64,000 nt of DNA from Camelus bactrianus (GCF_048773025.1 NC_133559.1:21420501-21484500); one strand, 5' to 3'; shown: positions 34,320-48,000, counted from the first letter of the stretch. Notes: a model not told the origin generated them from the sequence alone. Translations and numbers: made by a program.

Positions 34320-34612
34320 TGTTGTAAATATTTCAAACAGCACAGGAAAATAAAAGGAATACTTTTTATTACATAGATATTTTGGAGTTTGTTCTTCCAT
34401 ATTTTTTTCCTATGCATGTCAAAAGCAGGTTTCAAAATAGTATGTGTTAGGGAGAGAGTGTGAGAGAGAGAATGTGTATTTAAAAGAATACCATATATAC
34501 TATTTTGAAACCTGCTTTTTTCACTTAGCTCGCATAATTATGTTCTTTAATGGTGCAATAGCATGTTAAATCATATAAGCTCTGCCTCCTTTTACTTTGT
34601 CTTGCTTTAAGC
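34320..34612 (-). mobile_element. Old L1/HAL1-type LINE fragment containing an inverted repeat
   Basis: TTGTAAATATTTCAAACAGC, TTTTGAAACCTGCTTTTTTC and ACTTAGCTCGCATAATTATG follow an antisense old LINE. A 23 bp stretch from it also occurs inverted at 34421-34443; see the hairpin entry. Confidence 0.6.
34421..34519. repeat. Perfect 23 bp inverted repeat with 53 bp loop
   Basis: Left arm 34421-34443 (AAAAGCAGGTTTCAAAATAG plus TAT) and right arm 34497-34519 are exact reverse complements, with a GA/GT-rich loop. Longer than expected by chance in this length. Confidence 0.95.
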
Positions 34613-35722
34613 CTTGACAGTATGGTCAGTTCTCTAACTCAACAATATACACGTTTTCCTTGAAGAGGCTGAAAGAAAGCAGAATGGATATAAATTTGAT
34701 AGTTTATTAAAAATATCACTGAGCTGAGATGAGTTTACTCAAACTTTTGAGTTATGGAAGTTATTACAGTTTTCCCAAGATAGGATTATGAGAGAATGAG
34801 GAAAGCATGGAACATATTTTCAGATGAAGGGCATGCCAAAACTGAGGTCTGGGCTGGAGTTGGAAGAATGTGTAAAGATAGAGAAGTAGGTAAAGTAGAT
34901 GGGAGGCCAATTTTAGAAAATAGCCATAATTGTTTCTATGACTTTTTAGGCTTAAAACTTGAAACCAGAGGCTGGGATGATATTAGACCAAACCAGACTA
35001 CATCATTAAGGTTTGGAGTTTGGATGGTTACAGTAGGATCAGCTCTAAGACATCAAAAGTGAGGAGCAAATACAAGAAGAGATAAAATCAGAGCAAAAAG
35101 TTGTAGACCATAGCTCCAGGTTCAAGCTAGGCATAGACTGGGAACTACAGTTCAGTTTCTTGTTCAGCTGGGCAGAGGATCATAGTAGCATACCTACTGT
35201 GTGATCATTGACTTCGTGACAAGAGATATTTGTTCCAATTCTAAACACCCTTGGGAATGGGTAAGGCTGACAAGTGTATGTTGCTGGTAATTTGGTTAGG
35301 TTGTGTAAGTTTTGTCAGAAAGGGCCAGGTCCTTTCTGTAGGGTGCACTTTGGGCCAGGATGCAGGGGTGCAGTCAAGGTGTGATAGGCCTCTGATTCGC
35401 TTTCAGCATCCCTTGCCCCCAACCCTTGCCGTAAACACGCCATTAGCTAGCTTGCCGTACGTTCATCTCAGTGGATTCAGGTGGCTCTTTTTAATGCCTT
35501 GAAATGCTGCCTAGAAATACATAGTTAACGCATTCATTATTATGAATAAGTTCATAGGATGATTAAAACAAGTAAATGAGAGGAAGGAAAAACCTTTCTT
35601 GTGGGTGGAATAACATGGTTTGTCAATAAAGAAGATATGATCAAGGAAGAAGAGTTGAAGATACCACTGAACTTAAATGCTAATATTATTATTTCATGCC
35701 CCATCCTCCACTTTTCTCCTGA

Positions 35723-37050
<1,328 letters not shown>

Positions 37051-37054
37051 AAAC

Positions 37055-37328
37055 ACTCATATTGAATGATTCTATTTATATGAAATGTGTAGAGTAGACA
37101 AATCTGTAGAGACAGAAAATAGACTAATGATTGCCAGGAGCTCGGGGAGGGAGGAAGTGGGAGAGGCTGCTAACAAGTATGGGGTTGCTCTTTTGGGGTG
37201 ATGGAAGTATTCTTGAATTAGTGGTGATGGTTACACAACACTGTGAATATACTAAAAACCACTGAATTGTACACTATAAAATGGTGAATTTTATCTTATG
37301 TGAAGTTTATCTCAATTGAAAAAATATA
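37055..37328 (+). mobile_element. L1M-type LINE 3' UTR
   Basis: Sense old L1 3' end: GATTCTATTTATATGAAATG, GATTGCCAGGAGCTCGGGGA, TTTTGGGGTGATGGAAGTAT, ACTAAAAACCACTGAATTGT and CTATAAAATGGTGAATTTTA, then an A-rich tail. Readily recognised mammal-wide wording. Confidence 0.93.
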
Positions 37329-37619
37329 CAAACTAAAAAAATTTTAAATGACTCATATTTGTTACTTAATAGTATTTTTGTAGCATTTTTGTGAAGTGAA
37401 AGTTTTTTTCATTCTTTTTATCGTTTTTACATTCTGTCTACATGTCTATGCTTATTCATATTAATACAGTAGCATCTGTGCATAATACAAATAAATAATA
37501 AAATACATATACCTATATTGGAAGTTTATGCTCAGACATTTTTATTGACCAAGGTATCTGAGCAAAAATGTCCAGAGACCATAACTTTTGGCATCAGATA
37601 ATTTTTTCATATAATTAAC

Positions 37620-37695
37620 AAACTGTGTACTATTTTTTTTTTTTTTGTATTGGGGTATAGTCAGTTTACAATGTTGTGTCAAACTATGTACTTTT
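37620..37695 (-). mobile_element. Very short (48 bp) L1 3' end with target duplication
   Basis: Body 37633-37680: a T-run, then GTATTGGGGTATAGTCAGTT and TACAATGTTGTGTC, the antisense 3' terminus of cetartiodactyl L1. AAACTGTGTACT (37620-37631) and AAACTATGTACT (37681-37692) flank it with one mismatch. Confidence 0.85.
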
Positions 37696-37842
37696 AATGG
37701 CTGTTCATGGGGTAGCAGCTACTGCTCTATCCCTTCCTACACTATGAGGCTTTGTTGATTCATACCTTTCAAGATTTCAAACTTTGTGAGAAAAATAAAA
37801 ATAGTCTCCCACAATATTATTTATAAGCCCCTGACAACACAG

Positions 37843-37878
37843 TACACACACACACACACACACACACAGACATACACA
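37843..37878 (+). repeat. (CA)n microsatellite
   Basis: About 13 CA units with an interrupted AGACATACAC continuation. Confidence 0.93.
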
Positions 37879-37884
37879 CATATA

Positions 37885-38910
37885 CATGTGATAAAAGCTT
37901 TGCCATGTATACCAAGCACCGGGGTAGTTTTGAATATACAATTTGCGGGGAAAAGTTTAAGATCAAGGGAGAGAATGACAGAAAAAATGTTTTCATTGAA
38001 TACAGTATCCCCAGACTCCTTTCACTCTGTGCTTTTGTTCAAGCTCTCAAGTCATAACATTTCTGTGAGAGGAAGTACAATGGTATATTTAATTTCATTG
38101 TCTTCCTTGATTCATAACCAAGATAATAAAAATAAGACGAATAATGTCAGTATTTTAAAGATGATTGTGTTCTTTCTCTGTGCTTTTGGGTGGATATGAG
38201 ACAGCAAGTGTTTGTGGTGTATGTGGTGAATGTCTATAAGCTTAACCAGCCACTCAGTAGAAAGAACATGTACACCCAGAGGATTTTCCATAAGAGGTGC
38301 CTGCATATTTGGTATTTTCTGGTCATGGTTCAGCAGCTAGTAGTGCCCCCCTTTGGTCCAGTTAATTTTTCCTCTCTTATTAAAGGAATGGCAAGATTTC
38401 AGGGTCAGTTAATGAAATAGTTCAGCTTGATCAAACAGACTTGCTTTATAAAAATCCTACCAAAGACATCGGATTCCATAGGGAAGAAGGAATATGAAGT
38501 ATTTCTAGAAAACCTACTTAAGATTTGGCTTCTGTGAAAAAGTAGTCTGTTTATCACTTAATCCTGTAGTAGCAGTGCTCAAGTCCACAGTTTGAAGCAA
38601 CAACTCACGTTCTGAAGCAGTCTTTTCAGGTGAGGTGGCATACAGCCAGCAGGCTGCATCCAGCCTCGAATATGCTTTGTGTAATCTGCAGTACAGAACG
38701 TTAAAAAAGAGCATACATTTCTGACTCAAGTTTGTGCTTTCTGTTTTGTCATAGACTTACTGCTTTTTATTATTTACTCTCTGTTCTTCATACATTGTAA
38801 TACCTGTCCAGCTCTCAAATATATTTGATTTTGTGACTCCATAATATTAGCATATGGACCGTTGCCTCGGGGGTGGGACCTGTCACAGCGTGGTTTTAGC
38901 TGATTAATGT
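37885..38910. other. Unclassified intronic stretch
   Basis: No repeat recognised with confidence; 38630-38700 (CCAGCAGGCTGCATCCAGCC) has a trace of an old transposon-like wording. Short frames on both strands lack family signatures. Confidence 0.4.
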
Positions 38911-38919
38911 CTACTTCAC

Positions 38920-39025
38920 CAGCAGACTCTAAACTCCTGGGGAGCAAGGACCACAACTATTTTACTTTGTGGGATACCCTGTGTCTGTTATAGGGCCTGG
39001 CATATACTGGATGATCAAGACAATT
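38920..39025 (+). mobile_element. L2 LINE 3' end fragment
   Basis: AACTCCTGGGGAGCAAGGAC, ACAACTATTTTACTTTGTGG and ATAGGGCCTGGCATATACTG: sense L2 3' end. Confidence 0.65.
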
Positions 39026-39719
39026 TGGTTTTGTCCCTCTGAAGAGGGATTTGATATCGTTTGTTGACTTATTTATAGTCATTTATTTTTTTTTTTTAAA
39101 CCCCTAAACTATAAGCCTTACATTGTGTTGTGAGTAAAGCTGGTAAAGTATAAGCACACTGTCTTTTTCCCAGGAATTTTATCATCTAGTTGGGGAGAGC
39201 TATAAGCAGTGGGTTAATTTGAGCAGCAGGTTCTGATGTGCTTGCCTGTGTTGTTTTTTTTTGCCAGGGAGTAGGTAGGAGCCACTCAGAATTACTGGCA
39301 TAGAGAGTTTTATAATGACTAGTTGGGGATGTAGATTGAGTCATCCTGAATCTTAGTAGGTCAAGGCTAGAGAGTAATGCTGAACAGGGAAGAGGGCCGG
39401 GGTTACAGTGTGGAATAGTCACACGCTCAGGTCTTGTTGTTTTTGTAGTGTAATCGACAGAAAATACAATTTTGCAAATCTTTTTGACTGATAGGAAAAG
39501 ACTATAGGGACAAAAGGTTTAAAGAGGATGAAAAGCTCTAGACTAGATTCAGGTGAAGATGACCCAGGACAGGGTCTGCAGACTATCTGGAGCTGAGGAC
39601 CAAGCAGGATCATCCAGAAGAGCTGTTGCATTTAAATCATGGAGAAGTTATGTTGACCCCACCGCCAGCATCCAGGAGGCTTTTGGGTACAACTTGCCCT
39701 GGTAAAAGTGGTAGCTCCA

Positions 39720-39960
39720 CTTCGGGAGGAAATGTTGGTGCTCACTATGGACCCTGGGCTCAGATTCCAGGCTCTGCTGATTCCTAGCTTGGGACCCTGG
39801 GCAAGTTCCTTAACAATCCTTAGTCTCAATTCTCTCATTTGTAAAATGGGCTTAATAATGCATACCTTACAGAATTGTCGTGAGGATTTAGTAAGATAAT
39901 TCATGTGAGGTACTCGGAGCATGCCTAATATGTGGTAAGCACTCACTAGTGATACAGAAT
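39720..39960 (+). mobile_element. MIR SINE, nearly full length
   Basis: Sense MIR: GGCTCAGATTCCAGGCTCTG, CTTGGGACCCTGGGCAAGTT, CATTTGTAAAATGGGCTTAA, AGAATTGTCGTGAGGATTTA and TATGTGGTAAGCACTCACTA. Confidence 0.88.
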
Positions 39961-40149
39961 GAGGAACATTGTAAAGCAGTGTATGTTTCAATGTTAAATG
40001 AATGGCACAGAAAAGGACTGTAGGAAATACATTGTTTACTATGGGTTCTTGATGCCTGTGCAGATTTCAGGACATCCATTTGAGAAATAAAAAGAAGGAA
40101 AACAAGATATGTGTAACACCCTACTATTTACTTCTGCCACTACTACGTT

Positions 40150-40600
40150 CTTTAATTTATCAAACATTAAGACGTCTTCTGTGTTAGACACTATGCTAAG
40201 CACTAGAGATACCAAGGTGAGCAGCACTGGTATCCTGTGTGGTGGGAGTTTACAGTCCAATGGGGGAGGCATTCCGGAAAGCAGAGGAACGTGGTAACAT
40301 GGCTGAGTGCTGGCCAGAGGTGTGAGCAAGCTGATAAGGCGGCACAGAGACTGAGGTCGCCCATTCTGCTCAGGAGCAAAGCCCAGGAGGATGTGTTTAG
40401 GCTGAGGCCATGCCATGCCCAAGACCCAGAGATGTGAAAGGTCCTGCCGTGGTCAGAGGCTGGGGGAAGTCCAGTATGGCCCATGAGGACACTCTAGACT
40501 GTAAACTCGAAGTCAGCAAGGATTGTGTCTGGATTTTTCTCACCGCTGCACTCTTAGCACGCAACCCTAGGACTGCCCTCTAGTAAATGCTAGAAAATGC
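40150..40600. mobile_element. L2 LINE fragments
   Basis: 40150-40300 is an antisense 3' end (GTGTTAGACACTATGCTAAG, GTGGGAGTTTACAGTCCAAT). 40340-40445 continues antisense (CCATGCCATGCCCAAGACCC). 40500-40600 is a sense L2 end (CGAAGTCAGCAAGGATTGTG). Confidence 0.6.
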
Positions 40601-40639
40601 TTACTGAGAGAACTGGTGGGTGTGTGATGGGCATCACAT

Positions 40640-41320
40640 CTAGCACTTTCATATGCCCTTTCCATGTGAACCTGAACAGCTTCAGTGGTGTAATTCCCAT
40701 TTTCACCATCAGTGAAATAGGTTCAGAGAGATTAAGAAACACACAGTTACAGAGTTAGTAAATCCATAAAGTAGAAAATTCTAAGTTCTTTATTGCTTAT
40801 CATTGAAATTTCTGATGTTATTTCTATTAAATTAGCATTCTTCCCAATATTGAGGTCATCTGAAGGGACAATGGAAGGATTGTGACCTTGCTGCCCCATA
40901 GAGGGAAAACAAGCAGAATATAAAGCCTAAATCCTCTAAATTGAGGATTAAATCCTAATTGCTGGCTTGAGGAGCCACTGAGTAATGATCACATTTTCAC
41001 ACATGAGCCTTATGACATCAGGGAGATTGTGTATGTTTTAGGGCAACCTGAATTTTATATAGCTTTACAGAACTGTACGTGTAAGTTCAGTAATTACATG
41101 GCATGTGTATTATAGTTTATCAAGTCTGCTGATCACTACTTATATAACACAGCAAATATCAGATTATAGTTTTTTTTTTTTGTAGAAGTAATCTAATTTA
41201 TAACATTCATACTTTATGCTTTGTTAAAATTAAAACAAGTTCTTAATTGATAAGCCATTTCTTTCTACCACTCGAACTTGGTTTTTTCCCAGACAGATCT
41301 TCTTTTCAAGAAGTATGCAC
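40640..41320. other. MIR-like trace and unassigned DNA
   Basis: 40640-40770 has antisense MIR wording (GGGCATCACATCTAGCACTT, TTCAGAGAGATTAAGAAACA, AGTTACAGAGTTAGTAAATC). 40780-41320 is unassigned. Confidence 0.5.
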
Positions 41321-41371
41321 GTGCGCGCGCGGGCACGCACACACACACGCACACACACGCACACACACACA
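41318..41371 (+). repeat. Alternating purine-pyrimidine (CG/CA)n tract
   Basis: GCACGTGCGCGCGCGGGCAC followed by about 15 CA units with CG interruptions. Confidence 0.95.
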
Positions 41372-41399
41372 GAGTTTCTTTTTAAAGGATTTCAGTTCT

Positions 41400-41630
41400 A
41401 GTTCAGTTCGGCCTGGATTTAAGTCTCACCCTTCTCATGTATTATCTTGTGATTTTGAAAACTTATCTCAACTTTGTAAGCCTCAGTTTCATCATTTGTA
41501 AAGCAGGGATAATAATCCTACCTACTGGAATTGTGGGAATTAAATAAAATGACAAAGTGCTTGGCATCTAGTAAGTAGTCAAGATACGAATATGTGATAA
41601 TAGTAATAATGGATATTGGTGTTAGTGTAT
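41400..41630 (+). mobile_element. MIR SINE fragment
   Basis: Sense MIR: CCTGGATTTAAGTCTCACCC, AAGCCTCAGTTTCATCATTT, GTAAAGCAGGGATAATAATC, TGTGGGAATTAAATAAAATG and AAGTGCTTGGCATCTAGTAA. Confidence 0.88.
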
Positions 41631-41934
41631 ATTTCTACTTTAATGTGTTGGACAACTTGTCACATAATTTTCACAAGAGCACATGATGTAAACAGCAGCT
41701 GATGGAATTGAGAAGTAATCTTTTTAGAAATATGAAGTGTTACATTTGTCTTTTTCTGTGTTTTTTTTTTCCTGGCTAGTAAATATCATGGCACCCTAAA
41801 ACGTGACTAGTGATTATCTGAATTATCGTTTTAGTGATTACGCATATTCAACTGTATCATAAAGTCAAATGATCTTCTCTAAAAACCACTCCTAATGACT
41901 GCCAATATAATCAAGACTGCAAGGCAGGTATTAA

Positions 41935-42290
41935 TCTCATTCACTTATCAACTCACTCATTCACTCAGTAACTCTTTATTGAGCATCTTTTATGGGCCAG
42001 GCTCTGTGTGGTTTCTAGGCCTTTGCAGATAAAAAGGGCTCACAACCTTGAGGAGCATGGCCCAGGGAAAGCCAGGCCTGTACACAGATAGGTCAAGTAT
42101 ATTATGATTCAGGTTATAATAGGCATCTTAATCAAATGTGTGGAATACAAAAGAGGTAGTGACAGCCCTGCTTGGGTGAACCAAGGAAGACCTCATGGGG
42201 AAGATGATACGTGAGGTGGGAATTAAATATGTCCGCGTAGGATCGGAGAAGGGAGTAGAACATAGGAGTAGCTTACGTAATGGTTCAGCT
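41935..42290 (-). mobile_element. L2 LINE 3' fragment
   Basis: Antisense L2: TCATTCACTCAGTAACTCTT, TATTGAGCATCTTTTATGGG, CCTTGAGGAGCATGGCCCAG, AAGGAAGACCTCATGGGGAA and GGGAGTAGAACATAGGAGTA. Confidence 0.75.
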
Positions 42291-42569
42291 GCCACATAGT
42301 GACTTAGCTTGGCTTATCCTGGAAGCCTTAGGAAGTGAAGTCAGTGTGCTCCTTCCTTCCCTCACTCCCACCTCAGTCGGCCAGCTACATCACATCCACT
42401 GTCTGTGAGTCAGTGCTGGTCACCTTGTAAAATGGGAAGAGCGTTACTACAATTTTATTCTCATTAGAATAAGTATGTGAAGTGAAAAACCTCAGAAAAC
42501 ATGTCACATCAAAATGATATATTTAATTGGTCCCCTAGGGTTGATGTAATAGAATTTTAACAAGTAATA

Positions 42570-42640
42570 ATATAGTGTCTATTCAGTAAATGTTTGAGTA
42601 CCTGTTATGTGCCAGGTACTGTGCTAGGATGGTAATGCAT
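42570..42640 (-). mobile_element. L2/MIR-type 3' end fragment
   Basis: TGAGTACCTGTTATGTGCCA, GGTACTGTGCTAGGATGGTA. Confidence 0.65.
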
Positions 42641-42644
42641 GTTA

Positions 42645-43675
42645 ATTTTTAAAATCAGTGAACTGAAAAATACCATCTATCGATTAAATATGAAACAGTA
42701 TAAACTTGCAAAGAAGAAGTCTAATTTGACCAAGTACAGAGAGAGCCTGGGCTCAAACCTCTATCAGCAAAAAGGGCAAAGTTGGAAGTATGACTTTGGT
42801 AGTTGGCTGCCAAAAATCCTTTTCGGAATATAAATAAAAAACAACGAGAGTGGCCTGTTTTAAGACTCTGCAAGTTCTCTGCTTTCTTGAGCATTGTATG
42901 GACACATAAAACTTCACTGTGTTTATTCTTGTCAGATTATTGGTATTGCTCAGAGTAAAGCCTGTCTTCTCTCTGTTCTCCCGAGTATTATTGTAGCAGA
43001 TGGCTTTTAGTAAAACATGTAGCTAAAGGAAAATTTTTACTCTATTTTAGTGGAACGTACTGTAATTATAATTACTGGATATTCTCAAGAGGAAATGTTT
43101 AAATTGGTATTTTTCTTATGATCAAATAACATTGAGTGAGTAATTTAATTGAAAAGTCAAATTATGGTATCAGTTATATATATATTTAATTTGATAAGTT
43201 TTTCACAACTAAATTAAACTCTGTACATCATTTAGCCAGACAGGTATTTGCTTCTTTCTTTACATGGTTTATTTTTTTAAAAGTCAATGCAGTATCTTAG
43301 TCAAATAACACTCAACCCTAGTTTTGTTGAGAGGAAGGGCATTGCTTAATTACATGGCTGCTCTGTTCTCTGTCATCACCTTGTCTGCTTGTAGGAAATG
43401 AGCTTTTTGATAGAATGAGGTTATTCCTGCTGCGTCTGTACCATTGATGTTATGAAAGTCACAGACTCTTGTACTGGTATATTACTGGTGTAACCATAAA
43501 ATTTATAAAAATTTCTCCAGAAAATTTATAGATCTTTAAAATTTATTAACCAAAAAAATAAGAGGGGCAAGGACACTGAAGAGTACTCAGTGTGTTGTAA
43601 TGTAAATGCCTTAAACATGTAGATAAAGATAGAGGTCTTTATTAAAGGAAACTGAGAATCGTGAAAGAGATTCTT
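42645..43675. other. Unclassified intronic stretch
   Basis: No repeat recognised; possibly single copy. Confidence 0.4.
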
Positions 43676-43680
43676 TAACA

Positions 43681-43818
43681 GGGAAGGGTATAGCTCAAGC
43701 GGTAGAATTCATGATTAGCTTGCGTGAGTTCCTGGGTTCAATCTCTAGTACCTCCTCTGAAAATAAACAGGCAAACCTAATTACCAACTCCCCCCTCCCC
43801 CTGCCAAAAAAAAAAAAA
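43681..43818 (+). mobile_element. Vic-1-type camelid SINE (copy 5)
   Basis: Head GGGAAGGGTATAGCTCAAGC, box A-like TAGCTCAAGCGG, box B-like GGTTCAATCTCT, TACCTCCTCTGAAAATAAAC, CCTAATTACCAACTCCCCCC and a 13-A tail. GATTCTTTAACA before it is weakly echoed by GAATTTTTTAAA after it. Confidence 0.93.
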
Positions 43819-43819
43819 G

Positions 43820-44920
43820 AATTTTTTAAAAGAATGTACTTTTTATTTTCTCTTCTCTTGCGTAATAAAGGCAGTGGTTTCTTACTACATAATTATACCT
43901 TTGCTTATTGTTTTTTCACAGCATAACTTTAATCAAATTTTCTTGGTCCTCATGTCCTGAGGTCTTTCGTTTTCTATCATATCAATATTGACACCTGCAT
44001 GTATAAAAACTACAGTTATATATGTGAGTCTGAGGCTAAAAGTTTTACCCCCAGCATCAATAAGTTTCTGTAAAAAATTTAAAATATATTCTTAATTATT
44101 TTCATGTACTTAAGTGATAATGTTCTGTTTCTAGTAATAAGTATTGTTTTTGTTATTCTTTAAACATAGTAAATAGTTTTGAGGTAAATTAAGGAAAGGA
44201 TGACTTTCTAATGAATTAGAGTAGGTGTACACGGTTTTGAGGGAAGACTTTTGGGCTTGTTGAGCATAGATCAGGGGCGTAAAAGCTGTATTTACATCTA
44301 GACAGTTAAGGATAACAGGAAAGCTCTGATATTTTCAAGAACCCAGGATTATACTGTGACTCCTGGATCCCAATTTCATAATAACTTTGTTAGACTTATC
44401 TGCACATACTTAGGAGCATATGTGTGTTTTATTGGGTAATACGGTGTGATGAGTCTTCTCCAGGGCTTTGCTTTGCTTTGATTTACCTTTCCATTCACAT
44501 TTATGTTTAGATATGTTTACCATTAATTAGCCTCAAGGTTAAAAAAAAAAAAGAATGAGGCAGCAGATACCTATGAGGCAGGCACCAAAAACCCTCCTTC
44601 CCAAACATATTACAGGATTCTGCTTGTGTTTTGGTGACATTTCTGTTGGGTAGTTTCTTGCTTGATTACTGCATGAATCTCTTGGCATCTTTTCTTTCTC
44701 TTTTTGTATCTCTTTGTAGTTTATATTTCTTTATCTCTCCATTGTGTCTTTCATTCTCTTCATTACCTACCTCCCTTTCTTAACTGCACATAATGTAGCT
44801 CTGAAAAAGTGGTTTTTATTATTTGTCGTTTTATATTTGCTAGGTGTCATGTTCCCTGTGAATTTCTCAGATTAGGCTGCTTCTTACTTGCGTGACTTTT
44901 AGTTGATTTTTAAACTGACA
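43820..44920. other. Unclassified intronic stretch
   Basis: 44545-44700 and 44650-44800 are T/C-rich. No repeat family recognised. Confidence 0.4.
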
Positions 44921-44924
44921 GTAC

Positions 44925-45025
44925 AGTGGACTGTGTCATGGTAGAGCAGAGAAACTGTCATTTTGTTGTACTTGGTATCCCCAGAGCCTGGCATTAGCCC
45001 TTAATAAATATTTGTTGAATGACTA
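44925..45025 (+). mobile_element. L2 LINE 3' end
   Basis: CCCAGAGCCTGGCATTAGCC and AATAAATATTTGTTGAATGA. Confidence 0.75.
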
Positions 45026-45029
45026 TATG

Positions 45030-48000
45030 AATTAAATTCTATAGGTCAGTGTTCCATGACTGGGAAAAAAGTAGGGGTCAGTGGCATTATAAGTGAAGAA
45101 CTGGATTAGAAGTTACGAATTTTTTTTTTAAATAGAACACTTCAAGTTATGGACCAGAGCTGATTAACTGAAGTCTCACTTTTTTCATCACATTTAATGA
45201 GTGGCTCTTAGGGACCAGACACAAGACTAGTCATTGAAAAGTTATCTTTTTAATTTATTCTTTTTTGTTGGAAGATAAATAATTACTTCTTTTGAGCTTA
45301 TGGAGTTGATATGTAATTGATAATATGCACACATGGAGACCCCCAAATGTGGCAGGAGTATGTCTCCTATGGCAGACTCATCCTAGATCCTGCTTTTTCC
45401 ATCAAATAGCAAAAAATAAACAAATGGAAAAAGAAGCAAAAGAACCACTGAGTAAATTTAAGGTTATTGTAGGCCTTAGAAAAATTCAGATTCTTTGTGA
45501 AATTTCTTGAACTTCTTCTAGAATGTGCTAGATAAATACCATGTTGGGGATATTATTGCTATAAAATGTTTTCAGATTTTAAAGCTTTATTCCATAAACT
45601 GGCTCTTGGTTTAATTAATATATCCATTCCATAGAGTGTTTCAAACTAAGTATTGTATTGAATTCAATATGTTACAATTTTAAAAGAATAGTTATACCAT
45701 AATAACATATTATGATTCTTATTTGGTTCCTTTTTTTCTGTATTAAATCTTTACTTTTTCTAGCTTTACAATTAATTTTATCACTTATGCTTCTATTAAG
45801 CCTATAACAGGCTTTAATTTTTTACACACAAACATTTTTATTTCTAATGAATGATGAATAGACTAGGTAAAAGTTGCTCAAAACTTTTTTATTCCTGAAT
45901 TGGAATATTATGGGAGAGCTTTACTTGTTACTACTGTCAGAATAATTCAATCACTTCTACCCTTTAAGAGGATGATCTCTGACATGTTTATAACAGCTAC
46001 TTAATCTTTTAATAGATGAATGATTTTTTGAAGACAGCATCATGAAGCCTTTATCTTGATACCTGCAAAAAATGATGTGAAAAGGAGCAATTCCATTGAA
46101 TGCTTTAAGCCTTCAGTTCTTATTTGAAAAAGTATAATTGTAATTTTTAATTGAAAGCTTATCTTAATTTTTCTACCCATCTGTCTAGTTGGTTCTTACG
46201 TACTCTAAGTAAGGTTCCTTCTTTTCATACAGATTATTTAATTGAAGTCTGAGGCTTTCTTACTTAACTTTCTAGGGACCTCAGATCTTTACTTTGAGAA
46301 GTTTTTTAAAGCTCAAGTATATGCAAAGATGATTTGGGTATGTTTATAAAATTTCTGTCCCGTTCAGTCCTCTAGAGTTTATCATGCAGTCAGAAGGGAA
46401 ATTGATCTTTGTTATGTACTATTTAAAAATCAATATTTTCTGAGTAAATAAAACTGTAGCAGAACCTTAAATTAAGGAGATGAAGGAATTCCTTTAGATA
46501 ATCTGCACCTTCTTTTTTCCTGTTGAGACTGGTGAGGTACCTCTCCACATGGAGCTATAGTTTTTCTAGCTCTCTTTCACTGAGAAAAGACCCTTTCCCG
46601 TTTAAACAGAAAACAGATCGAGCTTGATCCTAGGGAAAAGATGACACTTAGTAATACCACGAGGGGAATTGTTGTTCATCCCAGTGGCACAGTGTAGTCT
46701 TGCATTAAGTGTTCTGGGACTAATTAATCAGGAAATGATTCTAATTAAAAAGGAAACTGCTCATCAGCTGCCTGCTCAGGCTATTTTATGGAAAGAAACT
46801 GTAGACTCAGCTACTTGCTCTCTAGCCTCTAGCAACGTTATTTAATTGCTTATGTCTCAGGTGAAAGGGGTAATTTAAGGATTTCTAGCAGATTTTATTT
46901 TGTAGTAATAAACTGTGATATTTAATTGACTTGTTTTCAGATGTAAATTTACATAATAGCAATAATTTTGGAGTTAGAATATTTTGGTTGATCTGCAAGT
47001 CTTGTTAACTTGTAAATCTTACCATCTTTTTAAAATTATGGAGCAAACCATGCTACATAGAAAGAATCTTAGTAGACAACATTTGAATATGTATGTATAT
47101 ATATTATATATAACTTTAAACAATTATGCAAGATCAAAATAAACATAAATATTGAACAACTATTAGTGAATTTATCTATTTAAATCATACTGGCATTTCT
47201 GTTAGCTTAACAGTTTCTTTGACCTGACTTACTAAAGTCATCTTAGAGAATTACTGACTATGAGAAAGTCCTTCATAAAGGTATCTGCTTTACATACGTA
47301 TCATATGTCTTGTTTCTCAGGCCTGTTTGTGTTTCTGTGGTGATTAGCATATCCAGCATATCAGATATTTCTTAATTTACAAATTGATTATGAACTGCTA
47401 ATGAGAACTTGATAATTGTTCCTAGTTGTTTTTGTTAATTTTACTTCCTATCTTTTGATATTTGTCCTAAAACATATACAGAAGTTTATTAGTTTCTAAA
47501 ATGGGCAGTAGTTGGACAAATTAGAGAGATAAGAGCTGGAGAACTACCCTCAGTAAGGGTTTGAATTGTAGACTTACCCTCCCTCGTATCCTTTCCACCC
47601 GCCCACTCCCACCCATTGGCACACGGTAGACTCTGAGCGTACTTTCATGAAGCTATTTTGAATTGTGGCCCTCTGGGGAATCAATTTATTCTGTGCTATT
47701 ATTTCAAATCAGTTATAGACCAAGATGGTAAATCTTGTACAAAAGATTGCTGGTGCTCCACAATCTGATGTTTACAAACTTCATGGCGTGCTTAGCTAGG
47801 GCAAGCGTAGTCTTATGAATGAAGGAGTAGTTGCTTTCTTTAAAGGTAGATGCATTTCTATTAGACTTGTAGTTTGTCTATATTATATGTGATACATCTG
47901 ATGAGAGCAAGACAGTTTCTTGAGCAAGAACAGTATTAAAGCCAGGAGTCATAGCTTTTATTCAGGTTTTATGTCTGGGCTAATTTTTGTCTAAGGGTTT

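Noticed and set aside
37786-38199. 137-codon + strand frame
   Set aside because: It includes a CA repeat (Thr/His run) and has no conserved domain.
40039-40484. 127- and 93-codon antisense frames
   Set aside because: They overlap L2 fragments and each other; no family resemblance.
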